Below are positions 44,123-54,743 of a stretch of DNA of 64,000 nt, in pieces. Both the position numbers and the translations under genes were made by a program. The stretch is from Bagarius yarrelli (lineage: Eukaryota > Chordata > Actinopteri > Siluriformes > Sisoridae). The stretch spans positions 7,055,763-7,119,762 of the forward strand of contig VCAZ01000008.1 of assembly GCA_005784505.1 (NCBI GenBank), given 5' to 3'. Within the stretch, counting starts at the first letter, position 1. Every line of letters starts with the position of its first letter. Below the pieces are notes generated by a model. It ran no database searches. It was not told where the DNA came from and saw only the letters and a program-made list of their open reading frames with translations.

Positions 44123-44287
44123 GTGATCCAGCAGCTGAAGAATGGTCTCAGTGGAGTGTGTGTTCGTTGACATGTGGGCAGGGATGGCAGGTGCGTACTC
44201 GCTCCTGTGTGTCCTCTCCGTATGGCACGCTGTGCAGCGGGCCGCTGAGGGAGACGCGCCTTTGCAACAACACTGCCACCTGCCCAG
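44123..44287 (+). CDS. adgrb2: ADGRB (BAI) family adhesion GPCR, first thrombospondin type-1 repeat exon
   Basis: A 165-nt exon, phase 1 on both sides, with AG at 44121-44122 and donor G|GTGAGC. Its 54 whole codons encode one complete TSR: WSQWSVC (Trp 7 and 10 of the exon peptide), CSLTCGQG (O-fucosylation type C-x-x-T-C-x-x-G, Thr 16), six cysteines at 13, 17, 28, 37, 47 and 53, and a final TCP. An N-glycosylation sequon NNT starts at residue 48. ADGRB proteins are synaptic adhesion GPCRs whose extracellular TSRs bind partner proteins. From memory the wording SVCSLTCGQG, SSPYGTLCSGPLRETR is closest to ADGRB2. ADGRB3 is the main alternative and ADGRB1 less likely. The longer frame into the intron is an artefact of reading past the donor. 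Confidence 0.93.
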
Positions 44288-44914
44288 GTGAGCCCCAGCA
44301 TCAAGCAGGTAGAGAACCTACTTTATTCACACGCTCACACACACTTAGTTAAACTGTACTGCATGAGCACACACAGAAATGTAGCAGTGTTTAGCTGCCT
44401 GGCACCAGTATAATGCAGAAATGTTGAATATGCATTTCAATGACTTCAAACTTGGCACAACATTCATTTACAGGTCACGTATACATGCTAACGGTTGTTT
44501 ACACTAATTAGCTAATATATTTACTACTCACTTCTGCGGATTAGCCAAGCAGTAAAAAAATCATCAACAACAGAAGATCTAAGACAATTGCACACCGTGT
44601 ACTACTACATCTACTTTTTATTGGAATGTTTTATCTTTAATATCATTTATTTTCTAGATCTGTGTACAAGGTGTGTGAAAGAGGTGTTTTCTTGTTCTAG
44701 TACCTTAACGCTCTGTAAAATTGTATGTGCATTGAGTTCACAACTTATTGGTAAATGATACTGACAGTTCTGTTGACATAAAATATCAAGTCTTATAATC
44801 AAATATGGCTGGTTTTAGGGATATATGAAGAACCTTGTTGATGGACATAAGCTTCTATACTGTTTGCTAATTTAAACATTTTTCTGATTTCATTGGATTA
44901 GTTGTATTAATCTG
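44288..44914 (+). other. Start of the downstream ADGRB intron
   Basis: The intron opens with GTGAGC at 44288 and continues to the window end (at least 19.7 kb). The next expected exon, a second TSR, was not found. This first stretch holds no repeat I recognise. Confidence 0.6.
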
Positions 44915-45075
44915 GATGAGGTGCTACAGCTTAATGGTTAAGGTGCTGAATTACTGCTCAGAAGTTTCAAATCCCAGGATTACCAAGATGATTTGCATGA
45001 CCCTTAAGCAAGGCGCTTAACCGTGAACAGCTTTAAATAAATAAGTCATTTTTGATGAAGCCATTTAATGTAAAC
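44915..45075 (+). mobile_element. SINE-A, diverged
   Basis: GGTGCTACAGCTTAATGGTT, AAGGTGCTGAATTACTGCTC, TCAAATCCCAGGATTACCAA and CCTTAAGCAAGGCGCTTAAC. The 3' tail is decayed (GAAGCCATTTAATGTAAAC). Confidence 0.72.
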
Positions 45076-45225
45076 AAATTGATAGAATTTTGTAATCTAA
45101 TGGGTGTTCTCTTAAGCATCTTGGCCTGTCGGTATCTTAAATTTATGGCAACTTTAAAAAATACAAGCTCGGTAAAATATTGCTTATTTTTGTAATCAAA
45201 AACTTTATTTGACTTTATTTCACTT

Positions 45226-45460
45226 TATCCATCCTTCTATCCATCCATCCATCCATCCATCTATTCAGCCATCCATCCATTGTCAATACCGCTTATTTCT
45301 AATCAGGGTCACAGGGATCTGCTGGAGTCCATACCAGCTGTCATTGGGTAAAAGGCAAGGGTACATCCTAGATGGGTCATCAGTCCTTTGCAAGGGCCAT
45401 ATACAGACAAACAACCACACACACACACACTCATTTCTATGGCCAATTTAGAATCAGTAT
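45226..45460 (-). mobile_element. SINE-B, 3' half
   Basis: Complement blocks: an (ATCC)n tail at 45227-45290, CTTATTTCTAATCAGGGTCA, CAGGGATCTGCTGGAGTCCA, GGTACATCCTAGATGGGTCA, a CA run and CTATGGCCAATTTAGAATCA. The GTTTGCATGTTCTCC half and tRNA head are missing: 5' truncation typical of retroposition. Confidence 0.82.
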
Positions 45461-45807
45461 TTTTGTTTAAAGATAAACTAAGTGGGAACTAGGTATATTA
45501 TTTCACACTTAGAGGGACCACAGAACTCACCAAATTTTTCAATACTATCTTAATATTCAAGCAACAATACTACGACCTTCTATCCAAAAAAATATTTCAA
45601 AAGGATGTTAAAATTAAAACCCTTTTAAACTTGCTCATGACCCCAAACCTCATTTTTAATTGCCCTTAAATGCTAAATAGTTAATGCAAATTTCCAGGCT
45701 AATGTCATTTATGGCTTTTTATTTGTTTTAGGAATATGAAGGTCATGCCATATACTGATTCATTACTTATAAAACGGGATAACTCAATTTATCTGCCTAG
45801 TTTGATA

Positions 45808-45975
45808 CATTCACATTTATGGCATTTAGCAGACGTCCTTATTCAGAGCGAGTAACATTTATCTCTTTTATACATCAGAGCAATTGAGGGTTAAGGGTCT
45901 TGCTCAGAGGCCCAACAGTGGTAACATAGTGGTACTAGGAATCAATCTTTCAATTAGCAGTCCAACAAATCGTGG
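45808..45975 (-). mobile_element. SINE-A
   Basis: Complement order: TTCACATTTATGGCATTTAG, CAGACGTCCTTATTCAGAGC, GAGGGTTAAGGGTCTTGCTC, AGAGGCCCAACAGTGG and CAATTAGCAGTCCAACA. The extreme head end is lost. Confidence 0.85.
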
Positions 45976-46909
45976 CCAATATCAGACAGAGTAAACCCAG
46001 CTTTAGAACTTTTCCTTTAGAAAAGAAGAGAACAAATCAAAGAACCTGAACTTCAAAACCTTCAAAACCGTAAAAACAGCATATTATTTGTCTTAATTTT
46101 TCAAACCAGATCTAAAGCAGTGCTGAGCAAAACAGATATATAACAAATGTCCTTTGACGTTACTAGTGCTGTTCTACAACCAGCACCAAACTGAGGTCCA
46201 TTATTAAACAGCTGTGTTACAACTACAGCCTACGATGCACCTGGTTCTCTTTTTTTTATTCTCACTCTTTCATTATGGATGAACGAGTGTGCAAGTGATT
46301 TACGCTGACCTTTTGTGTAGCCTATTTATTATTCAGTGGTGAGTGCTATTGTTGTTGCACTGGGGCTAAGAGCAGAAGGCTATGGGAATTCCCAAGGCTT
46401 AAGCTAAGCATCAGCCTCACTCTACACACACACACACACACAACATTTTTGGCAAAAGTTCAAAATGAATTTAATTGATTGGCCAAAGCAATCATAGAGA
46501 AGTGAAGAGGGTTTATTAATCACAACAGTTAAAGCATGAGCATTAGTTACGGCATTTGCCATTTTTCTGCCCAATTATACCATATCATTCAAAATGCTGA
46601 AAAATAACATGTAATCAGCCTGAACTATTAGTAAAAGAAACCTCACTACCCTTTCTTTTAGTCTCATGTAAGTGCTAACCCTTAAAAGATAGCAGCTCAT
46701 TAGTGGAATGAGCAGAATAATTTTATTCGAAAATGTATCATCCCAAATGATTCATTCCCATGGGATTAATTTGTGGAGTCCCCAGATAACTCCTTATTTT
46801 CACCCACAGTCACTGCACACAATCATTTGGTAACCAGAGACAATTAACCGTCCCTTTCCTTTCACGTTGCTCATCTGACATTTCTCTTTTACAATTTTGT
46901 AAGAACTTG
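45976..46909. other. Intronic sequence, no gene
   Basis: Contains a (CA)n run at 46424-46442. No exon was found; in particular there is no second TSR motif. Confidence 0.4.
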
Positions 46910-47290
46910 TCGATTTTTACCTACACAGGTCACTTAATCCAACATCTTTTCAAGACTAGACTACAGCAACTTGATCTTGGTAGCTCTACTTCGAAGCACA
47001 CTTTGACATCTATCTGATCCAAATCAGTGTTGCAGACTTGTTTTCAACATTTCAGCCCCCCATACTGGCTTAGTGTAGCTTTGAACCAGAATCGCTTAAC
47101 TGTCCTGCTTGGCGGTCCACAACCTCTTAGAGTACAAGAAGAACCGTATGAAGATTCACTGTTCTGGCACTTGTGTGGTGAAATAACCTTCTGCTTGATA
47201 TTTAAACAGCTGAAACACTGTTTGTTAATTGTCTTTTTTCCTAAAAAAAATATGTGAACTAGCATTTCTTGCTATATTTCCTCCCAGTTT
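46910..47290 (+). mobile_element. LINE relic, RT C-terminal part
   Basis: TCAAGACTAGACTACAGCAA (SRLDYSN), a decayed thumb region around CCCATACTGGCTTAGTGTAG, then TTGGCGGTCCACAACCTCTT, AGAACCGTATGAAGATTCAC and TGTTCTGGCACTTGTGTGGT match the order of the ORF2 end of fish LINEs, with AACAGCTGAAACACTGTTTG near the stop. Several frameshifts. ORFs at 47027-47265 are fragments of it. Confidence 0.6.
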
Positions 47291-47539
47291 AGACTAATGG
47301 CATTCTTATTTTCGGATCTAGCAAACTAGTATTAATGTGCAAGTGGGAAAAGTGAACTAACATCAAAAATACCAGAATTTCCTAACATTGTAATTAGGGT
47401 TAACAATTCAAGCTCAAAAACTTGTTTTTTTTATGTACACTGTTATGTAAATGTCTTTAGTTTTCACATAAACCCTATAGCACAGTGAAATTTGTTTTTT
47501 CACATATCCCATCTTAGAAAGTTGGGGTCAGAGCACAGG

Positions 47540-47672
47540 GTCAGCTATAGGCTATAGGGTTAAGGGTCTTGCTCAAGGACCCAACAGTAGCAGACTGTCG
47601 GCGGTGCATCTTGAATCCAAGTCTCCCAATCAACAATGATCAGCGCCTTAACCATTTAAGACACCACTGCCC
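47540..47672 (-). mobile_element. SINE-A, body and head
   Basis: Complement order GGGTTAAGGGTCTTGCTCAA, GGACCCAACAGTAGCAGAC, GGTGCATCTTGAATCCAAGT and GCGCCTTAACCATTTAAGAC. The 3' tail is absent. Confidence 0.72.
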
Positions 47673-48640
47673 TGCAGCCACCACTGCCGAAAAACAAAAA
47701 AAAAAAAAATCACAATATTTTAAGATTTAGCAATTAATTTTAGCATAAATTCTACTGAAACCTAGTTAGCATCAAGGTTTTCCCCTGAACTGCTGGTTAT
47801 CCCCCAGTATGTGGTAATTGCAGAGCTCCAGGTAAGATCTTTGATGTCAGCAGTGCTTTTTTCGTGTTTTTCTTGCCTATGATGCCTAGTAAGAGATGAT
47901 TTAGTATCAAATAATGTAATTAGTAATTAAAAGTTGCATTGTATCGATAGTTTGACACCTAACTGTACACTTTTTTTAAACTTCAATGAACATAGTCAAG
48001 AGTAGTTTTGTGTGCGTTTGGGATCTGGATGTATTTTGTGTTAATTCGAGCTGTAGGGTCATGAAACCCTAAACTAGATTTTAACAGATTTATAGATGTT
48101 GAATATCATTTAAGACAATTTTAGCTTTAAATTGCAAATTTTGAGCCTATTTTCGTTATTTTATATGTTGGGTTTCTAAATCAAAAATCTAAATCATGGC
48201 GACATCATAGGTGGTGACGAGGCAAAAGACTATAGTACGCATCCATGTCTCTTTAATATTTATGAGACTAAGTTTTGTTAGCTTTGAGAAGTCTCTTAAA
48301 TGTACATTAGGGCATCTTGGTAAATGCTAACTGTAGCCGGATAGCACTGAAAGTGTATGTCCCACCCTCTCGTCCACAACCAAGCCTTCTGAACAAATGA
48401 ACTTAGTTTATATAGCTTAGTGATCATGTAACTGTTCTTAAATTTTAAAGTTTATCCAACTTGTTGTTTATATAATACTTAAAATATTAGTTTACTTCAT
48501 GTGGTCTTACATTCAAGTGTATTTAAAATGTAAAATGGTGCAATGAAATAATCCTGTCCTTTCCTTTAGGGTAAAGCGCCACCTTAGCACATAGGTATGT
48601 CCAATCAAATAAACAAAAGACAAGAGTAAGCCAAATTAAT
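47673..48640. other. Intronic sequence, no gene
   Basis: An A-run at about 47696-47709 and otherwise AT-rich unclassified DNA. Confidence 0.35.
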
Positions 48641-48644
48641 GATG

Positions 48645-48725
48645 ATAATGTCTCGGTTACGTATGTTAACCCTCGTTTCCTGATGGAGGAAACGAAGACG
48701 TGTCGAGTGTGCGACCCCTAGTGTG
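48645..48725. mobile_element. Hairpin-bearing terminal fragment of a dispersed element
   Basis: A perfect 9-bp stem TCGTTTCCT (48673-48681) / AGGAAACGA (48687-48695) encloses GATGG, followed by AGACGTGTCGAGTGTGCGAC and CCCTAG. The pattern GGAACGAGACGT-GTGTCGA recurs in a fish dispersed repeat I have seen as a transposon end. I cannot name the superfamily from this fragment. Confidence 0.5.
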
Positions 48726-48777
48726 TAAATAAATGCAAATTCAAGATAACTCTTTTAAGAAAAGACAGCATTAGCGT

Positions 48778-48832
48778 TCACATTTACATTTATAGCATTT
48801 AGCAGACGCTTTTGTCTTGAGCGAAGGTACAA
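48778..48832 (-). mobile_element. SINE-A, 3' tail only
   Basis: CACATTTACATTTATAGCAT, TTAGCAGACGCTTTTGTCTT and GAGCGAAGGTAC: the complement of the conserved tail. Confidence 0.72.
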
Positions 48833-48944
48833 AAAAGCTTTGAGTCACATCATTGAACAGCTCAATACTGGTACATTAGACCACAAATCAAAGTGTAACA
48901 TCCCCAAAAACTGTTGAAAAGAGCAGCATAGATATATATATTTA

Positions 48945-49030
48945 TTGTTATTATTATTATTATTAAAGATTATAGATTTTTTTTTTATAGATATTATTAT
49001 TATTATAGATTTTTTTAGTATAGATAGATA
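48945..49030. repeat. ATT-rich simple repeat
   Basis: TTATTATTATTATTATTAAA and later TTATTATTATTATAGATT with T-runs. Confidence 0.8.
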
Positions 49031-49560
49031 TTATATATTCTAGAGTTCTAAATGTTCTAAATGCTTCTCTGCGAGTACAGTAATCTGTTGCACCTTTTTT
49101 ATTACCTTTAAAACATGTTTATGGTGCAAAACAGCACAATATTTCTGCAGCAAAACAATAATAACGGTAAGCGTTCGGCAATAGGAACGTGTGTAGAACT
49201 CAAGTAATTGAGTGAGCCTGTAGAGAAGCCATTTTTAGCCAAGCGACATGCTCGTGTTTATTCAGTCGGAAAAGTCAACAACGCAACACAACAACCGTAA
49301 ATAGTTCCTTCGCAGGCTTGCACCTTTCGCTCCATCAGGTTCGAGTTCTCACTTCCTGGCATCACTGAAAACACAAACAGACACAAATAAGTAGACTTGG
49401 TACTTATACATGTTACCTGAATTATTTGACCTGCTCGGTTCAGACCAATGTTTTTGTCGCCACGGCGGACTTTTGACCACACATGGATGATAGCTGAAAG
49501 CTACAAGATCACTTGAGATTATTTATGAAGATGATCTCATTTTATACAATATACCAGATT
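49031..49560. other. Intronic sequence, no gene
   Basis: No exon or classified repeat. The minus-strand ORF at 49258-49482 has no recognisable domain. Confidence 0.35.
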
Positions 49561-50009
49561 CAGTGGTGCCTTGACTTAAGAGTTTAATTCGTTCCATGCC
49601 TGAGCTCGTAACTCAAATTACTCGTATGTCAAATCAATTTTCCTCACTGAAATGAATTGAAATGCTATTAATCTCTTCCGGTCCCCAAAAAAACACTGCA
49701 TTTTTTTTGTTATATGTTTTTAAAAAAGAAAAATAAACTTATAAATAATGTATATTGAATAAAAACCGTACAGTAGTATATACTGCAATAAACTGGTTTT
49801 ATTAAGTATAATGTACAGCATTTACCTTGGAGATCAGACGACTCCACTTGTTCACTGTGGCGTTCCCTACGCCATCTAGTGATTGGGTGTCTAAAGCTGG
49901 CTCGTAATTTGAATTTTAGCTCGCAATTCTAAGCAAAAAATCGGGCAAGAGATGGCTCATATCCCGAAAAACTCGTTAGTTAGGACAATCGTAAGTCGAG
50001 CTACCATTG
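49561..50009. mobile_element. Pogo/Tigger-type MITE
   Basis: A 449-bp non-autonomous element. The left end CAGTGGTGCCTTGACTTAAG and the complement of the right end CAATGGTAGCTCGACTTACG match at 18 of the first 25 positions and agree with the CAGTGGTACCTCGACTTACGA ends of pogo/Tigger elements. The right flank is TA as expected for this superfamily; the left flank is TT, presumably mutated. CGAGCTCGTAACTC-type subterminal words are present on both sides. No transposase frame. Confidence 0.82.
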
Positions 50010-50859
50010 TACTCTTAATCGCAATAAATATTTATAAACTAGAAGAAAGTTCTAGGATGGAAAGAAATAATATGAGAATAAAAGTAACTGGAGAAGTAAA
50101 AATTGATGAAGAGTATTTTTTTTTAAATGTGTCTAGTGCCAAATCTTAGGAATAAAAATACCCTTATATTCCATATAAGCATAGGTGATACTAGCAATTT
50201 TGGGCTCTTTGAAAGAATGAGAGGTACGGCCCCCTACCACATCCAATCCACAACCAACATACTATTGCATTACTTAGAGTATTGTTACTACTGATAAAAA
50301 ACGAATCTCTGGGGCCCCTTATAGTGTGTGGGCCCTTGGAATCATTCTATACTCCAACCAAATCCAACCCTGCCACCCCACCCTGCATATAAGTATACCA
50401 CTGATAGAAATTCTCAGTATTATAAGAAACATTTTTTTCGTATAGTTATAATTCTGTTCAGCATGGATTGAAGGTTTGCTTCATATAACTTGATGATTGC
50501 TTTCATGATGAGCAGCTGCAGTATCTTTTTCCAGCGTGTGTGAGAACCTGCTTTGTGTCTGTACCTCTCATTACGAAGAGCCTGTTCAGGTGTCAATCAG
50601 CACTGGAAAAGATGTGCTATTCATAATAGATTTTTTTTTTCCCCTCCGAGTTAATGGAACTTCACTGAACAAGATCTCATACAAACAGAATTATATCAGA
50701 GTTCAAGTAACCGAGATTAATCACGAGTTATTTTCGCTGAGGTAACATTTTGGTTATTTTTTTTTTAAGACAGAACCATTTCTTTTGATTTTTGGACCGC
50801 TAGTTATTACTGCAAGGATATATTTTTTTGAAGTTGTCATAGATGTGATTAGTAACTTG
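50010..50859. other. Intronic sequence, no gene
   Basis: No exon or classified repeat in about 850 bp. The ORF at 50536-50745 has no domain. Confidence 0.35.
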
Positions 50860-51060
50860 TGCCTGCGATTAAATTCAAATTCAAATTTTATTTGTGACAT
50901 AAATAATAATAATAATACAGAGTAAAACATGCAGTGAACTGCTTTCTACGATTGTCCGGCATGTAAACATAATAAAGTAAAGTAAATAAAGTAAAAGTAT
51001 GTAAAAATAAAAAGAAATAATTATAAAATAAATATAATAAGTATTAATAAAGGTGTTAAA
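50860..51060 (-). mobile_element. LINE 3' end
   Basis: AAATTCAAATTCAAATTTTA, TTTGTGACATAAATAATAAT, GCAGTGAACTGCTTTCTACG and TTGTCCGGCATGTAAACATA: the complement of a common fish LINE 3' end. A run of AAAGTAAATAAAGTAAAAGT follows. Confidence 0.72.
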
Positions 51061-51094
51061 AGTCTAAAATATAACTATAAATTATAAGATATGT

Positions 51095-51325
51095 ATACAG
51101 ATGGGGGCAGTGGTGGCTCAAATGGTTAAGTTGCTGATCTGAAGACCAGAAACACTTGGGTTCAAGCCCCACCACCGACAAGCCAACCACCGTTGGGCCC
51201 AGGGGAGCTGCATCATAGCTGACCCTGCACCCTGACCCCAACTTACCAAGATGGGATATGTGAAAAACACTGCATTTCATTGGCTCTATACATGTACCTT
51301 GCACAATGACAATAAAGTTGAGAAT
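51095..51325 (+). mobile_element. SINE-C (second tRNA-headed SINE family)
   Basis: GGCAGTGGTGGCTCAAATGG, GGGTTCAAGCCCCACCACC (B box), CACCGTTGGGCCCAGGGGAG, TGACCCTGCACCCTGACCCC and the tail TGTACCTTGCACAATGACAA with TAAAG. It differs from SINE-A after the CTGGGCCC block (TGACCCTGC rather than CCTTAACCC). Confidence 0.85.
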
Positions 51326-54264
51326 ATAAGTATATGCACATGGATATGTAAGTACTAAATTTTCCTGGTGCTGGATTAGAAGTGTTAAGTGACTCTGTGC
51401 TGTGTCAGTCCAGTGTTTTTTGGGTACCACGTACCACTGTTCTTTTTTCTCTGTGTGCTTTTATTTATTTTTTGTCTATGTTCACATTAATTTTCCCCAA
51501 TTTACTTGGTAAGATGTTAAAGAGTCTCTCCATGTCGGAGGAAAGTAATTATAATCTAATGAAGCATCTTGCATCATCACATGACATCACAACATTAAAA
51601 TAGTAAAGAGTAGGGTACAATGTTTTACAATCATAACTTATTTGACTTATTGTCCATGTCATTTACTTAACCTATTTAATATTAAGGGCATCAAAGATTT
51701 ATTTGACATAATTTAAAAATTTTGTTACTTTTCCTGGTAATTAATTAAATTTATAATGTTGTAAATACATTCACTATGACTACTACTACTACTACTAATT
51801 CTTTTTCTTCTTATTATTATAATTGTTAATTTATAAATTAAGCACTGCTACTAATCCTGGGTGCTGCATATTAGGACAGACTTCAAATGGACCTAAATAG
51901 TAGCCGATATTTGTTCCTTCATGCAAGAAGTAGCATGAAATTTTTTTTTTCTGTGTTCAGAACATCACAGACAAGGACACCTGCTGTTATTGCTTTGACA
52001 TTACCACGTTTACAATTAACACATTATGCTTAGTCATTTTTCTAATCAGTTGCCTTCCACACTTCACTCTCGGTGTGCCGGTTTTTTATTCATTTATTCA
52101 GATATCCATTTATTCTTTTCCTCTATGCCTCGTCCAAGTTTTCCCGACCCACTGTTTTTGCAATATGATTGCGTAAACCGTAAAACATGTGCCGAGGGCA
52201 AACAGGGCAATGGTCAGGTCAAACCAAAAGGTGGCGCTTTCTGTTTAATTATTTGTTGTTAAAACCCATTGCAGATAAAAACCTCTTTCTCCCTAAAGCA
52301 CCTCTGTTGCTAGTACTATTGGATTTAGGAATGGTTTAAAATATATAAAAAATCAGAGGTGAAGGTCTGGGAACAATTTGTAACGTTCTGCTTGGTTAAT
52401 TACCTTATTGCTTTCTAACTCTATGTTTTTTAATAGGTTTTACTCTTTCACACAGTGTCAATCCATACCTTCCGTAAACACTTTGGCATTCCAGATGATT
52501 AGACCTGGTTTGATAGATCCTTTAAGGCAGTTTGTGCAAGTTGCTGGAGGCAAGAATGATTGGAAAAAATACAGGACACACACTGAAATCATTTGCAGCA
52601 TTTCTACTCTCCTAAGTGAAAGATAGAAGGACTTGGCACTGAAAATAAAGTGTTTATTTAATAGGATCTTTTCATTGAGGTAAAATGAGCAGGTGGCTTT
52701 ATATCCTACAGAAGTCACAATGGATTAAAAAAAAAATCTGGTTAATGCTGCAAATCTAAAACTTACAACCATGGTTCCTTGGGAACGCCTTTTAATTATG
52801 ACCAATCAGAAAGCATTACGTCATGGATGGGTGACGTCATCGATTACATACCTAACCTGCATTAGAATGCGTTGGAAACAAGATACCTATGTCGCTCCTG
52901 GTAGATTGTGCTCCGAGTCCTTCCATAACCTGGAGTTATGAGTCATAATTTAGAGAAATAGCCTCAACCACCTATCTACTTATCGTCTGTTTAGTGTCCA
53001 TGGTCCCTCTCTTGGTTGCTCCACCACTGTATTGGTCTCATATGCAGAGGCCTGGCTCTGATGGCATCAGGACCTCTTCGTTGGGGGCCATCTTGGGTAG
53101 AGTGACATCCTCAAACTTGCCTTTCTCTCAGAGGTCCCTGGCTGCTGTCGCTGCCTCATCACCTCAGTCTTTAACAGGGTGTGAATAGCAACGCTGTGCT
53201 TTTGTGTCATGCAATATGAGGAACTAGCTTTTTCAGGACGCTTCTGCCCAGCATCTTGTTGGACCTGGAAGCTGCGAGCTAGGTATCTCTGGAATGCCAA
53301 AGATTGTCTGGAACATCTTGACTCTTGGATGTACAGCATCGCAGAAGAGACCTAAGAGGCTTAATGACGTGCCTTTTAATAACCACCATGGCTGCCACAG
53401 AATGGCCAACAACTCTGGTCGTTTCTTTGGTGGCCCTGAAAGACAAGACCTAATTTGGTTGGAATATAACAAGTGATAGATAAAACACAATACAAATTTT
53501 ACTTGCGCCAAAAACTTGCGTCAACAGGTTTATGTTGAACCAATCAAATAGCAGTCTTAATGTTATTTTAATGTGTTGTAGTCACATGAAGATTCTAAAG
53601 CTATCTCCAAGCTATACTTGCTTTACTTGAAAATGAAAGTTTTAGTAATAAGTAATAAACGTTTAGTGCCCTTTACCAAAGCGTATCATGATAAACAAAT
53701 TCTTTTTTGGGTGAACTGTTTTCTATGTCATGTTGCAGACTAGAATAAAAGAGATCTAAAAAGAAAGGCAAAGATTTGAGATATGCATATGTTAGCAAGA
53801 TTTAACGGCTCAGAATAGCAGGTTTTACAGTGTAGATGCTTCTAAAACTTAATCAGGAACAACTTGGAGTCTTGGTGGAAAAGTGTCTTGACTTTGTGTT
53901 GTAATAAATGAATTGTTTGTGAAATCCTTGTGGAAATAATGGGTCTAAAATTAAATAAAGCAATGCACATAAAAACCCTTTAAAAAATAAACTAACTGAA
54001 AAAAATACATCAAGGGAAAAATCAATAAATGTGAGAAAAATAAATTAACAACTTGAGAAATCACTTTTTAAAAGAGATAAATGAAGTGAATTTAATCGAT
54101 AAAGTAAACAAACCGAGAGAAAAATAAACTGTTGATTGAATTAATAATTTATTTAATTAAAAATTAAAACAATAAACAACTGTGGAAAAAAAAGAACAAT
54201 ATTAAACTATTAAAAATAAATCATCTAATAATAAATGAATAATGTAACAATAAATACATACATA
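51326..54264. other. Long intronic stretch, no confirmed gene
   Basis: About 2.9 kb with no classified element. An (ACT)n run lies at about 51779-51797. The part at 53000-53480 is unusually GC-rich with overlapping ORFs on both strands (53067-53339, 53233-53511, 53294-53476), which might be an old retrocopy or regulatory segment, but I recognise no protein family. Confidence 0.35.
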
Positions 54265-54420
54265 CACATATCCATCTATCCATCCAGCCATCTATCCATC
54301 TATTGTCTCTACGCGCTTATTCCTAATCCGAGTCACAGGGATCTGATGAAGTCTATACCAGCTGTTATTGGTTGAAAGGCAAATGTACAACCTGGCTAAA
54401 GTTGGAGTCTTCATGGAAAA
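54265..54420 (-). mobile_element. SINE-B fragment
   Basis: ATCC/ATCT tail, then CTACGCGCTTATTCCTAATC, AGTCACAGGGATCTGATGAA, GTCTATACCAGCTGTTATTG and GGCAAATGTACAACCTGGC in complement order. Confidence 0.72.
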
Positions 54421-54648
54421 GTGTCTTGGCTCTGTGTTGCACCTCAATCCACTTAATACCTAATTTCTAGAAAATAAACATGCGCAAATCAGGTCAGGGA
54501 AGGATTCTGTAAAAGAATCTGATCTGAATTAAAATATTGTGATCTGGAAAAACCTGCAGAAGAACTTTTTGCCTTTAATGAATGACATCAAGTTGCTGCC
54601 TTAAGATGATGCACCTTTCTATTTATTTATCCATCCTGGCAGTGAACG

Positions 54649-54696
54649 ATCTATCTATCTATCTATCCATCCATCCATCCATCCATCCATCCATCC

Positions 54697-54742
<46 letters not shown>
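54649..54742. repeat. (ATCT)n/(ATCC)n compound microsatellite
   Basis: Five ATCT units, then about eight ATCC, then about twelve ATCT. Confidence 0.97.

Positions 54743-54743
<1 letters not shown>

Noticed and set aside
44158..44352. Independent 64-residue ORF starting at GTG
   Set aside because: It is the TSR exon read from an internal codon and past the GTGAGC donor into the intron.
53067..53511. GC-rich overlapping minus-strand ORFs as a retrocopy or gene
   Set aside because: I recognise no protein family, the two ORFs are in different frames and there is no polyA or target duplication. A tblastn or blastx search would decide; a match to a known protein with no introns would revive it.
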